Shown here one piece after another: positions 44,788 to 53,394 of a stretch of 64,000 nt of DNA. The stretch is from Bacteroidota bacterium (GTDB lineage Bacteria > Bacteroidota > Bacteroidia > Bacteroidales > JAGONC01), in contig JAKLFC010000002.1 in NCBI GenBank assembly GCA_022711405.1, positions 181,772-245,771 of the forward strand. The letters run 5' to 3'. The position numbers were made by a program, and so were the translations under genes. Position 1 is the stretch's first letter; each line of letters starts with the position of its first letter. A model generated the notes under the pieces. It made no database searches, was not told where the DNA came from, and saw nothing but the letters and a program-made list of their open reading frames with translations.

Positions 44788-45537
44788 ATGAAAACACTTG
44801 TTTCACTCCTGTCGGTGCTCCTGATCCCTGCCTTTTCTGTCTTTGCCAGCACCATGAACGATTCTGATCCCAACAGCGAACTCCCTTCCTGTTACCCGCC
44901 GGTAACCCTGTCAGTCTACAGCCTGGAGGAAGAGAGTTATATTGATGACATCCCGTTTGATACAGAGAAGATCTACAAACGGGCATGCTGTTATTACAAG
45001 CATTACGGACGGTACTCTGCTGATCTTACCCTGCGCGACGAGGATTACATTGAAGATATCCCGTTCAGTACCATTGAGATCGCCAGTTCCGTCATGAGCG
45101 GAACCTTTTTGATGCAACCCTGTTTGCCAACTTTTTTCCTTACCGAGGAATCCTATATTGATGACATTCCTTTCAGTACAGAAGAAGTCGTCGCAGATTC
45201 ACTGGAAAAGGAAGAGAAGAACAAGGAATCCTATACCATCACTTCCTTTAACCTGAAGGATGAAGAATACATCGACGACATTCCCTGGGATACGCGGGAG
45301 CTCTTTGCAGAGGTCATCCATTATCCGGAATTTGCCCGAAAGTGCAATTTGGAAGGATCGGTCCTTGTCACCTTTCACTATGATGAGGATGGTTACATCA
45401 AGGTGGATTTAGCGGAAAGCAAATGCGATTTCCTGAAGGATTACATCATGCAGACCCTTGAGGAGATCCGCCTGACGAAGGGCATTGTTACCATAGGTAA
45501 AGAGTACAATGCACGGTTTGATTTCATCCTCAGGTAA
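44788..45537 (+). CDS. Exported four-repeat (YIDDIPF) protein with TonB-like C terminus
   Basis: A 249-residue protein with a signal peptide (1-20). Four copies of the motif [ED]-x-YI[DE]DIP[FW]-x-T-x-E, centred on Tyr51, Tyr87, Tyr123 and Tyr161, recur about every 36-38 residues. The last is followed directly by a TonB C-terminal-like domain (about 175-249: HYPEFARKCNLEGSVLVTFHYDEDG). Such TonB-like domains bind TonB boxes or peptidoglycan partners; the repeats are acidic and may be binding modules. No known function; no operon partner. Confidence 0.7.
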   Translation: MKTLVSLLSVLLIPAFSVFASTMNDSDPNSELPSCYPPVTLSVYSLEEESYIDDIPFDTEKIYKRACCYYKHYGRYSADLTLRDEDYIEDIPFSTIEIASSVMSGTFLMQPCLPTFFLTEESYIDDIPFSTEEVVADSLEKEEKNKESYTITSFNLKDEEYIDDIPWDTRELFAEVIHYPEFARKCNLEGSVLVTFHYDEDGYIKVDLAESKCDFLKDYIMQTLEEIRLTKGIVTIGKEYNARFDFILR

Positions 45538-45572
45538 AGAGCCATTTCCCCGTTACGTTTGATTTTATTCCT

Positions 45573-45580
45573 TAATTTTG
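45573..45580 (+). promoter_or_regulatory. -7 box TAATTTTG upstream of umuD
   Basis: Exact TAnnTTTG match. Transcription would begin near 45587, which supports ATG 45611 as the umuD start rather than an in-frame codon at 45578. No LexA-type palindrome was recognised. Confidence 0.45.
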
Positions 45581-45610
45581 ACGCTGGATTCGTTGATAAC
45601 AAGCTATCCA

Positions 45611-46066
45611 ATGTCCAGTAAAAAAGTACCGGTCAGGATCCCTGAACAGTATGAATTATTTGTCACAGATGCATCGTTGCCCAGGGAACTGCCGTTGTTC
45701 GTTCCCACGATCTCGGCAGGATTCCCTTCACCTGCCGATGATTTCATCGACAGGAAGCTTGACCTGAACGAGTACCTGGTCCGCAACCAGCCTGCCACCT
45801 TCCTGGTGAAGGTGCAGGGCACCTCCATGGAGAATGCGGGAATCCTTGATGGCGATATCCTGGTTGTCGACCGTTCGCTGGAACCCTCCAGCGGCAAGAT
45901 CGTCATAGGTGTGATCGATGGTGAATTCACGGTAAAAAGGATCGAGCAAAAAGCAGGGAAATTTTTTCTTATGCCTGAAAATGATTCTTTCAAACCCATC
46001 GAGATCACCCCGGATATGGACTTCAAGATCTGGGGCATCGTTACCTTTGCCATTCACAAATTGTAG
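45611..46066 (+). CDS. umuD: UmuD-like S24 self-cleaving peptidase
   Basis: A 151-residue protein of the UmuD/LexA peptidase fold without a DNA-binding domain. The cleavage site Ala36-Gly37 lies in ISAGFPSPADDF, Ser72 in GTSMENAGI, and the general base Lys109 in TVKRIE. In the SOS response RecA-stimulated self-cleavage gives UmuD', the partner of the UmuC polymerase. No umuC follows here, so the partner gene must be elsewhere or absent. Confidence 0.9.
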   Translation: MSSKKVPVRIPEQYELFVTDASLPRELPLFVPTISAGFPSPADDFIDRKLDLNEYLVRNQPATFLVKVQGTSMENAGILDGDILVVDRSLEPSSGKIVIGVIDGEFTVKRIEQKAGKFFLMPENDSFKPIEITPDMDFKIWGIVTFAIHKL

Positions 46067-46123
46067 ACATGCTTCTCACACATCAGCATAAATCGCCATT
46101 TCGGAAGAGTTAACCGCGAATCC

Positions 46124-46681
46124 ATGATCGTCATAGATGACAAATTGATTTCCGATGATGTAGCCAGGCTGAGGTTTGCCTGTGACCTGAGCTGCTGCCA
46201 CGGGGCGTGCTGTGTGGAAGGGGATGCAGGTGCTCCCCTGGAAATGGATGAAATCTCTCTGCTGGAGGATCATATCGAAGAGATAAAACCTTTCATGGCT
46301 GAAGAGGGGATCCGGATCATCGAAGAGCAGGGCGTGTTTGATTATGATTCGAAAGGCGACTTTGTCACACCGCTTGTACACGGCAGGGAATGCGCCTTTG
46401 TATATATGGAGGGCCAGGTCGCCCGCTGCAGTATCGAAAAAGCGTACGAGGAACAACGCATTACGTTCCGCAAACCGGTTTCGTGTCACCTCTATCCTGT
46501 AAGGATCACCCATTATAAAATGTATGAGGCGGTGAATTATCACCGGTGGCATATCTGTGAAAAAGCGCTGATCAGGGGGAAGGCAGAGGGGATTTTTCTC
46601 TGGCAGTTCCTCAGGGAGGCCCTGATCAGGAAATATGGCGAAGCGTGGTATAACGAATTATGCCGTCAGATCATCAGGTAG
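46124..46681 (+). CDS. DUF3109 family protein (Cys-rich)
   Basis: A 185-residue conserved Bacteroidota protein. The N-terminal IDDKLISDDVARLRFACDLSCCHGACCVEGDAGAPL and a further CSIEKAYEE...VSCHLYPVRI block are diagnostic; the conserved Cys residues suggest an iron-sulfur cluster or zinc site. Function unknown. Its 3' end overlaps the convergent ferritin gene by eight bases. Confidence 0.88.
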   Translation: MIVIDDKLISDDVARLRFACDLSCCHGACCVEGDAGAPLEMDEISLLEDHIEEIKPFMAEEGIRIIEEQGVFDYDSKGDFVTPLVHGRECAFVYMEGQVARCSIEKAYEEQRITFRKPVSCHLYPVRITHYKMYEAVNYHRWHICEKALIRGKAEGIFLWQFLREALIRKYGEAWYNELCRQIIR

Positions 46682-47189
46682 CCTTGGGTGCGGCAGCGGG
46701 TGCCCCGAGTGCTGCGAGTTCCTTGTCAATGAAAAAGATACCCCCTTTGTTGTCCCCCGCCAGGTTCATCTTGTCAAGGATGCCGTTCACCAGGCTCTCT
46801 TCCTCGATTTGTTCCATGATGTACCACTGCAGGAACTGACCGGTGGTATAATCCTTTTCCTGGGTGGCCAGGTGATACAGGGCATTGATGCTGGCAGTCA
46901 CATGCAATTCATGATGAAGCACCTGTTCAAAGACATCTTTCAGCGATTTGTACACATTTCCGGGCTCTGCCAGCGAGTTGAGCACTGCATGTCCGCCACG
47001 GTCGTTCACGTAATGAATGAGCTTTGTCTGATGCATGCGTTCCTCGTCGGAGTGCTTGTATAAAAACTGAGCTGCTCCGGGGAAGCCATTGCTTTCGCAC
47101 CAGGATGCCATGGCCATGTACACGCGGGAGGATTCTTCCTCCAGCTTGATCTGCTCGTTCAGAGCTTCTTCTACTTTTTTATTTAACAT
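46674..47189 (-). CDS. ftnA: Ferritin
   Basis: A 171-residue non-haem ferritin that oxidises and stores iron in a 24-mer shell. Four-helix ferroxidase residues are seen in LEEESSRVYMAMASWCE, HSDEERMHQTKLIHYVNDRGG and FLQWYIMEQIEEESL. The C-terminal tail GAPAAAPKAT is low in complexity. It is the gene after atpG on the same strand (72-base gap), but probably separately transcribed. Confidence 0.94.
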   Translation of the reverse strand: MLNKKVEEALNEQIKLEEESSRVYMAMASWCESNGFPGAAQFLYKHSDEERMHQTKLIHYVNDRGGHAVLNSLAEPGNVYKSLKDVFEQVLHHELHVTASINALYHLATQEKDYTTGQFLQWYIMEQIEEESLVNGILDKMNLAGDNKGGIFFIDKELAALGAPAAAPKAT

Positions 47190-47261
47190 GTCCTGAGTTT
47201 TTTGATTTTCCAGCAGATTAACAAATAAAGGTTACTTAATGTTCAGCAGAGCGATGGATGA

Positions 47262-48143
47262 TCAGCCTTTCAATGCCTCGGCCCCTGTAACGATTTCCAG
47301 CAGCTCTTTGGTGATGGCCGCCTGACGTGCCTTGTTGTACGAAAGTTTCAGGTCCTTGAGCAGTTCGGATGCATTGTCGGTAGCCTGGTGCATGGCTGTC
47401 ATGCGGGCTCCCATCTCAGAGGCATAGGAGTCCAGCAGGTCCTTAAAGAATTGTATCTTCAGTGACCTGGGGATCAATTCAGTGACGATCCGGTGCTTAT
47501 CCGGTTCAAAAAGGTAATCGGATTGAAACTTTTGAGCTGCTTCACTTTCCATGGGTGGGACAGGCAGGAACTGTTCAACGACCAGGCGTTGTACGGCTGC
47601 ACTCCGGAACTGGTTATAGATGATATCCACCCGGTCGTATTCCCCGCTTGCGTAACGTGCCATCAGGCTTTCTGCAATGGGAGCAACCGCATCAAAGGTC
47701 ATGGAATTATAGATTTCATCATGGCTTTCGATGACCTGGTAATGATTTTTGCGAAAAAAATCCGTCGCTTTCTTTCCGATGGTGATCATACCGATCCTGC
47801 CCGTTTCCAGGAGGGAAGGATCATTACCCTGCATATGCTTCACGGAGGTGCGGATCACGTTGGAGTTGAATGCTCCGCAGAGGCCTCTGTTGGATGCCAT
47901 GACCACCACCAGAACCTTTTTAATTTCCCGGTGGGTGGAATAGATACTTTCTCCGGAGCCTTCCAGACTGGCCGTAAGATTCTGCAGGATCTCACGAAGC
48001 TTTTTCGCGTAGGGACGGAGCTGAAGGATGGCATTTTGTCCCTTGCGCAGCTTGGATGCAGCCACCATCTTCATGGCGCTGGTGATCTGCTGCGTCGACT
48101 GGACAGAAGCGATCCGGATACGCACCTCTTTCAGGTTGGGCAT
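47262..48143 (-). CDS. atpG: ATP synthase gamma subunit
   Basis: A 293-residue central stalk subunit of F1. The N-terminal coiled-coil helix (KEVRIRIASVQSTQQITSAMKMVAASKL) and the C-terminal NASELLKDLKLSYNKARQAAITKELLEIVTGAEAL, which rotate inside the alpha-beta ring, are clear. It is the last gene of the atpBEFHAG cluster. Confidence 0.96.
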   Translation of the reverse strand: MPNLKEVRIRIASVQSTQQITSAMKMVAASKLRKGQNAILQLRPYAKKLREILQNLTASLEGSGESIYSTHREIKKVLVVVMASNRGLCGAFNSNVIRTSVKHMQGNDPSLLETGRIGMITIGKKATDFFRKNHYQVIESHDEIYNSMTFDAVAPIAESLMARYASGEYDRVDIIYNQFRSAAVQRLVVEQFLPVPPMESEAAQKFQSDYLFEPDKHRIVTELIPRSLKIQFFKDLLDSYASEMGARMTAMHQATDNASELLKDLKLSYNKARQAAITKELLEIVTGAEALKG

Positions 48144-48155
48144 TGCGAAGCAGTG

Positions 48156-49745
48156 TTATTCGTTCGGTATGTATTTCCTGGCAATATCCTTTGCGGTCTT
48201 CTCCAGCAGCCGGATGATCTCGTCGGTCAGGTTGCCCTTTTTCATGGTATCCATTTCCTCCTTATGGTTGAGTTGGAGGTAGTGAATATATTCTGTTTCG
48301 AAATCCCTTATCCTGGACACCGGTAAGTCCATCAGCAATCCGCGGGTACCGCAGAAGATGATGGCGATCTGTTCATCCACGTTCATCGGGCTGTACTGAT
48401 CCTGCTTGAGGATCTCCACGTTACGGGCTCCCTTTTCAAGGACGGCCTTGGTGGCCGGATCGAGCTCGGAGCCGAATTTTGAAAATGCTTCCAGCTCGCG
48501 GTACTGAGCCTGGTCGAGCTTAAGGGTTCCGGCCACTTTTTTCATGGCTTTGATCTGAGCCTTGCCTCCCACCCTTGATACGGAGATCCCGACATTGATG
48601 GCAGGACGAATCCCTGCGTTGAACAGGTTGGTCTCCAGGAAGATCTGTCCGTCGGTGATGGAGATCACGTTGGTAGGGATGTAGGCAGATATGTCGCCTG
48701 CCTGGGTTTCGATCAGTGGTAGTGCGGTGAGTGAACCTCCACCTTTGACCAGATGCCGTATGGATTCAGGCAGATCGTTCATTTGAGCGGCAATGACATC
48801 AGAGGAAATGATCCGGGCTGCTCTTTCCAGAAGCCGTGAGTGCAGGTAGAAGATATCACCGGGGTACGCTTCACGGCCGGGGGGACGGCGCAACAGGAGG
48901 GAAACCTCACGGTAAGCGACGGCCTGCTTGGAAAGATCATCGTAGATGACCACGGCCGATTTGCCCGTATCTCTCAGGAATTCACCGATCGCAGCGCCGG
49001 CAAAGGGAGCGTAGAACTGCATGGCGGCCGGATCCGAGGCGGTGGCGGAGATCACTACGGTGTAGGACATGGCGCCTTTGTCTTCCAGCGTCTTTACAAT
49101 GTTTGCCACCGAAGATCCCTTTTGTCCTACTGCCACATAGATGCAGAAAACGGGATCCCCCTTTTCATAATTCTCGCGCTGGTTGATGATCGTGTCAATG
49201 GCAATGGCTGTCTTTCCGGTCTGCCGGTCGCCGATGATCAGTTCACGCTGTCCCCTTCCAATCGGGATCATCGCGTCGATCGGCTTGATACCCGTTTGCA
49301 AAGGTTCATTCACAGGCTGGCGGTAGATTACCCCGGGTGCTTTCCGCTCCAGGGGCATCTCATACAGATCTCCTTTGATCTCACCTTTACCATCGATGGG
49401 TTCACCAAGGGTATTGATCACCCTCCCCAAAAGGCCTGATCCCACACGAATGGAAGCTATCCTACGTGTCCTTTTGACCACATCGCCCTCCGAAATATCA
49501 TGTGAATCGCCAAGTAACACAGCCCCGACATTGTCTTCCTCCAGGTTCAGGACGATTCCTTTCAGACCGTTCTTTTCAAACTCGATCAGTTCTCCCGACT
49601 GTACGTTCGACAGTCCGTAGATGCGGGCAATACCATCGCCCACTTCGAGGACCGTCCCCACTTCTTCCAGTTCACGCTCTCCCCTGTAGCCCGCAAGTTG
49701 CTGCCGTAAAATTGCTGTAACTTCAGCAGGTTTGATTTCTGCCAT
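48156..49745 (-). CDS. atpA: ATP synthase alpha subunit
   Basis: A 529-residue non-catalytic nucleotide-binding subunit of F1. Seen are Walker [14 protein letters not shown], the region [30 protein letters not shown] and [13 protein letters not shown] with the Arg finger zone. The C terminus [24 protein letters not shown] is longer than in E. coli. It lies 12 bases before atpG. Confidence 0.97.
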   Translation of the reverse strand: MAEIKPAEVTAILRQQLAGYRGERELEEVGTVLEVGDGIARIYGLSNVQSGELIEFEKNGLKGIVLNLEEDNVGAVLLGDSHDISEGDVVKRTRRIASIRVGSGLLGRVINTLGEPIDGKGEIKGDLYEMPLERKAPGVIYRQPVNEPLQTGIKPIDAMIPIGRGQRELIIGDRQTGKTAIAIDTIINQRENYEKGDPVFCIYVAVGQKGSSVANIVKTLEDKGAMSYTVVISATASDPAAMQFYAPFAGAAIGEFLRDTGKSAVVIYDDLSKQAVAYREVSLLLRRPPGREAYPGDIFYLHSRLLERAARIISSDVIAAQMNDLPESIRHLVKGGGSLTALPLIETQAGDISAYIPTNVISITDGQIFLETNLFNAGIRPAINVGISVSRVGGKAQIKAMKKVAGTLKLDQAQYRELEAFSKFGSELDPATKAVLEKGARNVEILKQDQYSPMNVDEQIAIIFCGTRGLLMDLPVSRIRDFETEYIHYLQLNHKEEMDTMKKGNLTDEIIRLLEKTAKDIARKYIPNE

Positions 49746-49756
49746 AGTGTAAATTA

Positions 49757-50314
49757 TTAAAATTCCCTGATGTAAATATTATCTTCAAACTCCCTTTTCA
49801 GCATCTTCAGTTTGCGCTGTATGCTGGTATCATACTGCTGGTCAGCCACCTGGATGACAAAACCACCGATCAGTCCGGGATCGGTTTGCTCGATCAGATG
49901 AATGCGTGCCTGTGTTTTTTTCTCCAGAAAGGCTTTGATCTTCCTGCGGAGATCCTCATCCACCGGAACAGCGGTTTTCAGGACAGCAGTTTTTATGTTC
50001 TCTTGTTCGTTATATAATTCATTGAAATACAATGGAATGTCGGGGATGTAGTTTTCGCGTGATTTTCGGGTGATGATCTCAAGGTAGTTCATGGTCACCT
50101 GGGTCAAATGATCTTTGAATATTTCCCGCAGCACCGACATTTTTTTCTTCTTATTGATGACAGGGCTCTGAAGCACTCTTCTTAAAGGCCTGTTCTGTGT
50201 GCAGACATTGCCGACCAGTTCCATATCAGAGTTTACCTTATCCAGGATCTTCTCTTCCACTGCATAATCAAACAGTGCCTTCGCGTACCGGTAAGCAATT
50301 TTTCTTTGTCTCAT
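49757..50314 (-). CDS. atpH: ATP synthase delta subunit
   Basis: A 185-residue OSCP-type stator subunit linking F1 to the b dimer. N-terminal six-helix domain ([16 protein letters not shown]) and the C-terminal block [32 protein letters not shown] are typical. It lies between atpF and atpA with short gaps of 26 and 11 bases. Confidence 0.94.
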   Translation of the reverse strand: MRQRKIAYRYAKALFDYAVEEKILDKVNSDMELVGNVCTQNRPLRRVLQSPVINKKKKMSVLREIFKDHLTQVTMNYLEIITRKSRENYIPDIPLYFNELYNEQENIKTAVLKTAVPVDEDLRRKIKAFLEKKTQARIHLIEQTDPGLIGGFVIQVADQQYDTSIQRKLKMLKREFEDNIYIREF

Positions 50315-50340
50315 CGCGTTGAATGCTGTCGCGTTTCTAT

Positions 50341-50835
50341 CTAATTGATATCCACTTCATCGATCAGTTTATTGATCAGATGTTTCTGTTTTTCAGTCCT
50401 GGAAAGTTCTTCCGTGAGCACCTTTTCCGCGATTTCGATCGAAAGCTGTGCCAGCTGGTTTTTCAAATCGGTGATGGCGGCCATCTTTTCATAATGGATG
50501 CTCTCCTTGGCGCTTTCGATGATCCTGTTGTACTCCGCATTGGCTTCCGTCCTCGCTTTTTCGATGATGGATTCCTTGATGGCCTTGGCATCCCTCAGCA
50601 TCCTGTCTTTCTCATCCCTGGCCTCAGCCAGAAGCTGCAGGTGCTCCGACTTCAGCTCCTTCATCTCCTGCCGTGTCCTTTCAGCGGCCCGCAGTGCGTC
50701 TTCGATGTTATCCTCTCTCTTCTTCAGTGCTTTCATGACCGGCTTCCAGGCATATTTGCCCAGAACGAACAAGAGAAGCAGGAAGGAGAGGGTCATCCAG
50801 AAAATAAGTCCAATACCCGGGGTGATGAGTTCCAT
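50341..50835 (-). CDS. atpF: ATP synthase b subunit
   Basis: A 164-residue peripheral stalk subunit: one N-terminal helix in the membrane (IGLIFWMTLSFLLLLFVLGKYAW) followed by a long charged coiled coil ending in a delta-binding part. Only one b-type gene is present, so the stalk is a homodimer. Confidence 0.95.
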   Translation of the reverse strand: MELITPGIGLIFWMTLSFLLLLFVLGKYAWKPVMKALKKREDNIEDALRAAERTRQEMKELKSEHLQLLAEARDEKDRMLRDAKAIKESIIEKARTEANAEYNRIIESAKESIHYEKMAAITDLKNQLAQLSIEIAEKVLTEELSRTEKQKHLINKLIDEVDIN

Positions 50836-50871
50836 ACCTGTATTTTTTAATTGTCTTTTTTTACCTGAAAA

Positions 50872-50904
50872 CCCTGCATCCCGGCCAACCGCCGGGGTGC
50901 AGGG
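50872..50904 (-). terminator. Intercistronic hairpin between atpE and atpF
   Basis: A 14-bp GC-rich stem with one wobble pair (50872-50885 with 50891-50904) lies 22 bases after the atpE stop in the operon. It has no long T-run, so it is more likely a stability or attenuation element that raises c-subunit over b-subunit expression. Confidence 0.55.
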
Positions 50905-50925
50905 ATCTTTTCACCGGATTTGATT

Positions 50926-51225
<300 letters not shown>

Positions 51226-51246
51226 TCATTGCATTCTTATTCATTG

Positions 51247-52389
51247 CTAATGGTGTTCCTCCATGGCCATTCCGAAATACAACGAAGAAAGCAGCGTGAA
51301 CACATATGCCTGGATAAAGGCGACCAGCAATTCCAGCAATCCCATGAAAACAGCGAACAGGATGGATACAACCGAAACGGAATAGCCCAGGACAATGTTG
51401 ATGTTACCAAAAATGAAGATCAGGCTGATGAAGCCCAGCATGATGATATGGCCCGCAGTGATGTTGGCGAAGAGACGGATCATCAGGATGAAGGGCTTGG
51501 TAAAGACGCCCATGAGTTCCACCAGGGGCATGAGGGGAAGGGGAAATTTAAGCCACCAGGGCACGCCGGGGGTGTTGTAAATGTGCTTCCAGTAGTTCCT
51601 GTTGCCAACGAAAGTGGTAATGATAAAGGTAATGAGCGCCATGACCATCGTTACGGCGATATTGCCCGTAAGGTTGGCTCCGCCGGGGAAAAAGGGAACA
51701 AGTCCGATCAGGTTGTTAAAGAAAATGAAAAAGAACAGGGTAAGCAGGTATGGCATGAACCGTTCGTATTTATGATCCCCGATCGAGGATCTTGCCATAT
51801 CCCTGACAAACAGGATGACCGGCTCCAGGATCGATTGAAGCCCTTTTGGCGCATGGCCCTCCCTTTTCCTGTAAGACCGGGCAACAGAGATAAAAATAAT
51901 GCAGATCAGGATACAACTGATGAACAGAGCCAGCACATTCTTGGTGATCGACAGATCCAGCGGCAGTGGTGCATTTTGATCGGTTTCCATGCTGTCGCCA
52001 ATGACCCTGACGATCTTTCCCTCGTTCTTCCCTTCCGTTTCCAGTTTGAAACCCTTGTAGGAAGCATGTCCGTGATGGAATCTTGATGACATGAAAGTGT
52101 GCACTTTCCCCTGCTCAACAAGAATCACAGGAAGTGGAATGGAAACGTGCCGGGTGCGGGTGGAAAGGATGTGCCATTCATGAGCATCCACGATATGATC
52201 AATGATCATGATTCCGGCATTGAATTTTTCCTCCTCCTGGCCCGGGCTGTGAGAAGCCTCTCCGGAATGCTCTTCCTTTTCTCCTGCCGCAAGAACAGAG
52301 GATGGGGACAAAAAAAGAACGGACAGAAGGATCAACGGTAATGCTATGAATAACCTCTTCTTTTGTAAGAGCATCCTGCTTAACATCAT
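51247..52389 (-). CDS. atpB: ATP synthase a subunit
   Basis: A 380-residue Fo subunit with a signal-like N terminus (FIALPLILLSVLFLSPSSVLAA), a His/Glu-rich extracytoplasmic extension of about 100 residues, as usual in Bacteroidota, then five or six helices. The essential Arg lies in KPFILMIRLFANITAGHIIML. It starts the cluster; beta (atpD) and epsilon (atpC) genes are not beside it, so they are expressed from another locus. Confidence 0.94.
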   Translation of the reverse strand: MMLSRMLLQKKRLFIALPLILLSVLFLSPSSVLAAGEKEEHSGEASHSPGQEEEKFNAGIMIIDHIVDAHEWHILSTRTRHVSIPLPVILVEQGKVHTFMSSRFHHGHASYKGFKLETEGKNEGKIVRVIGDSMETDQNAPLPLDLSITKNVLALFISCILICIIFISVARSYRKREGHAPKGLQSILEPVILFVRDMARSSIGDHKYERFMPYLLTLFFFIFFNNLIGLVPFFPGGANLTGNIAVTMVMALITFIITTFVGNRNYWKHIYNTPGVPWWLKFPLPLMPLVELMGVFTKPFILMIRLFANITAGHIIMLGFISLIFIFGNINIVLGYSVSVVSILFAVFMGLLELLVAFIQAYVFTLLSSLYFGMAMEEHH

Positions 52390-52424
52390 AGAATTGAAAA
52401 ATAGATTTTTCCGGAAAACCAGTG

Positions 52425-52432
52425 CAAATTTA
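52425..52432 (-). promoter_or_regulatory. -7 box TAAATTTG upstream of the atp cluster
   Basis: Exact minus-strand TAnnTTTG match 36 bases before atpB. No clear -33 box. Confidence 0.45.
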
Positions 52433-52508
52433 AAACTATTGATGAAATTATCACCTTTTTAAATGAGTTTATGCCAGATATTATTCACGAATTCATTACT
52501 TTGTTCCC

Positions 52509-52967
52509 GTGAACAGGATGACACCGATGACTTCGCCCACTGATGAGGATTATATGAGAGAAGCGCTGAAAGAAGCGCAAAAAGCACTGGAGAAAGATGA
52601 AATACCGGTTGGTGCTGTCATCGTATGGGGCGGAAAGATCATCGCACGGGCCCACAACCTCACCGAGCGGCTGAATGATGTAACGGCACACGCTGAAATG
52701 CAGGCTTTTACAGCAGCTGCTGACCATATTGGATCAAAATATCTTCAGGAATGTACGCTCTTCGTTACCCTTGAGCCCTGCGTCATGTGCGCAGGAGCAG
52801 CCTTCTGGACGCAGATCGGAAAGGTGGTGTATGGCGCAGAAGATGAAAAAAGAGGTTATTCACTGGTGTCATCCGGTTTAATGCACCCTGCAACGGAAGT
52901 ACGCGGCGGCGTCCTGCGGGAGGAATGCCGTTCCATCATGAAAAAATTCTTTCTGGGAAAAAGATAG
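52509..52967 (+). CDS. tadA: tRNA-specific adenosine deaminase
   Basis: A 152-residue zinc deaminase converting A34 to inosine in tRNA-Arg. The catalytic HAEMQAF and zinc PCVMCAGA motifs are present. The reading frame starts at GTG 52509; ATG at 52518 or 52530 are alternatives before the conserved DEDYMREALKEA. Single gene, convergent with the next. Confidence 0.93.
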   Translation: MNRMTPMTSPTDEDYMREALKEAQKALEKDEIPVGAVIVWGGKIIARAHNLTERLNDVTAHAEMQAFTAAADHIGSKYLQECTLFVTLEPCVMCAGAAFWTQIGKVVYGAEDEKRGYSLVSSGLMHPATEVRGGVLREECRSIMKKFFLGKR

Positions 52968-52975
52968 GGTACACC

Positions 52976-53272
52976 TTATTTCAGAAACATTCCGCTCAGC
53001 AGTGCAATGAACAGGATCAGCAACACCAGCAGGAAGATCCGCAGGAAGTACTGCCTGCCCGACTGATAGACACTGGCCAGGGGAACATTCAGATAGTACC
53101 TGCCGTCAGGACATTGAATGAAAATCCCCCTGACGATCATCCGTTTGAAAATCAGGGAATCCCGCAGGCCAAGCTCCTCAGGAGTACAGGCATGAGCCTC
53201 ATCAGTGGCGCCCGCCCTCTGAAATGCATTGATGTATCTCTTCTGCTTGATCAAGGGTATTGCCGGAACCAT
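52976..53272 (-). CDS. Small membrane protein with N-terminal helix-turn-helix-like part
   Basis: A 98-residue conserved-looking protein: PLIKQKRYINAFQRAGATDE and EELGLRDSLIFKRMIVRGIFIQCPDGRYYLN resemble a small winged-helix unit, followed by one C-terminal membrane helix (FLRIFLLVLLILFIALLSGMF). Function unknown. The pattern suggests a tail-anchored regulator, which is inference. It lies back-to-back with the transglutaminase-like gene. Confidence 0.6.
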   Translation of the reverse strand: MVPAIPLIKQKRYINAFQRAGATDEAHACTPEELGLRDSLIFKRMIVRGIFIQCPDGRYYLNVPLASVYQSGRQYFLRIFLLVLLILFIALLSGMFLK

Positions 53273-53351
53273 ATCGCTTTCTTTGAGAAGGCAAATATAC
53301 CCAAAAAACCTGTGTACATCAAAAGTCTGATTTTATGTCCGGGATTGTTTA

Positions 53352-53359
53352 TACCTTTG
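53352..53359 (+). promoter_or_regulatory. -7 box TACCTTTG upstream of transglutaminase-like gene
   Basis: Exact TAnnTTTG match 35 bases before ATG 53395, with a TTTTA near 53330-53334 as a weak -33. It supports the later start of the gene. Confidence 0.5.
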
Positions 53360-53394
53360 GGTCTCCAATGAATGAACCTCCGCAATTACGTATT

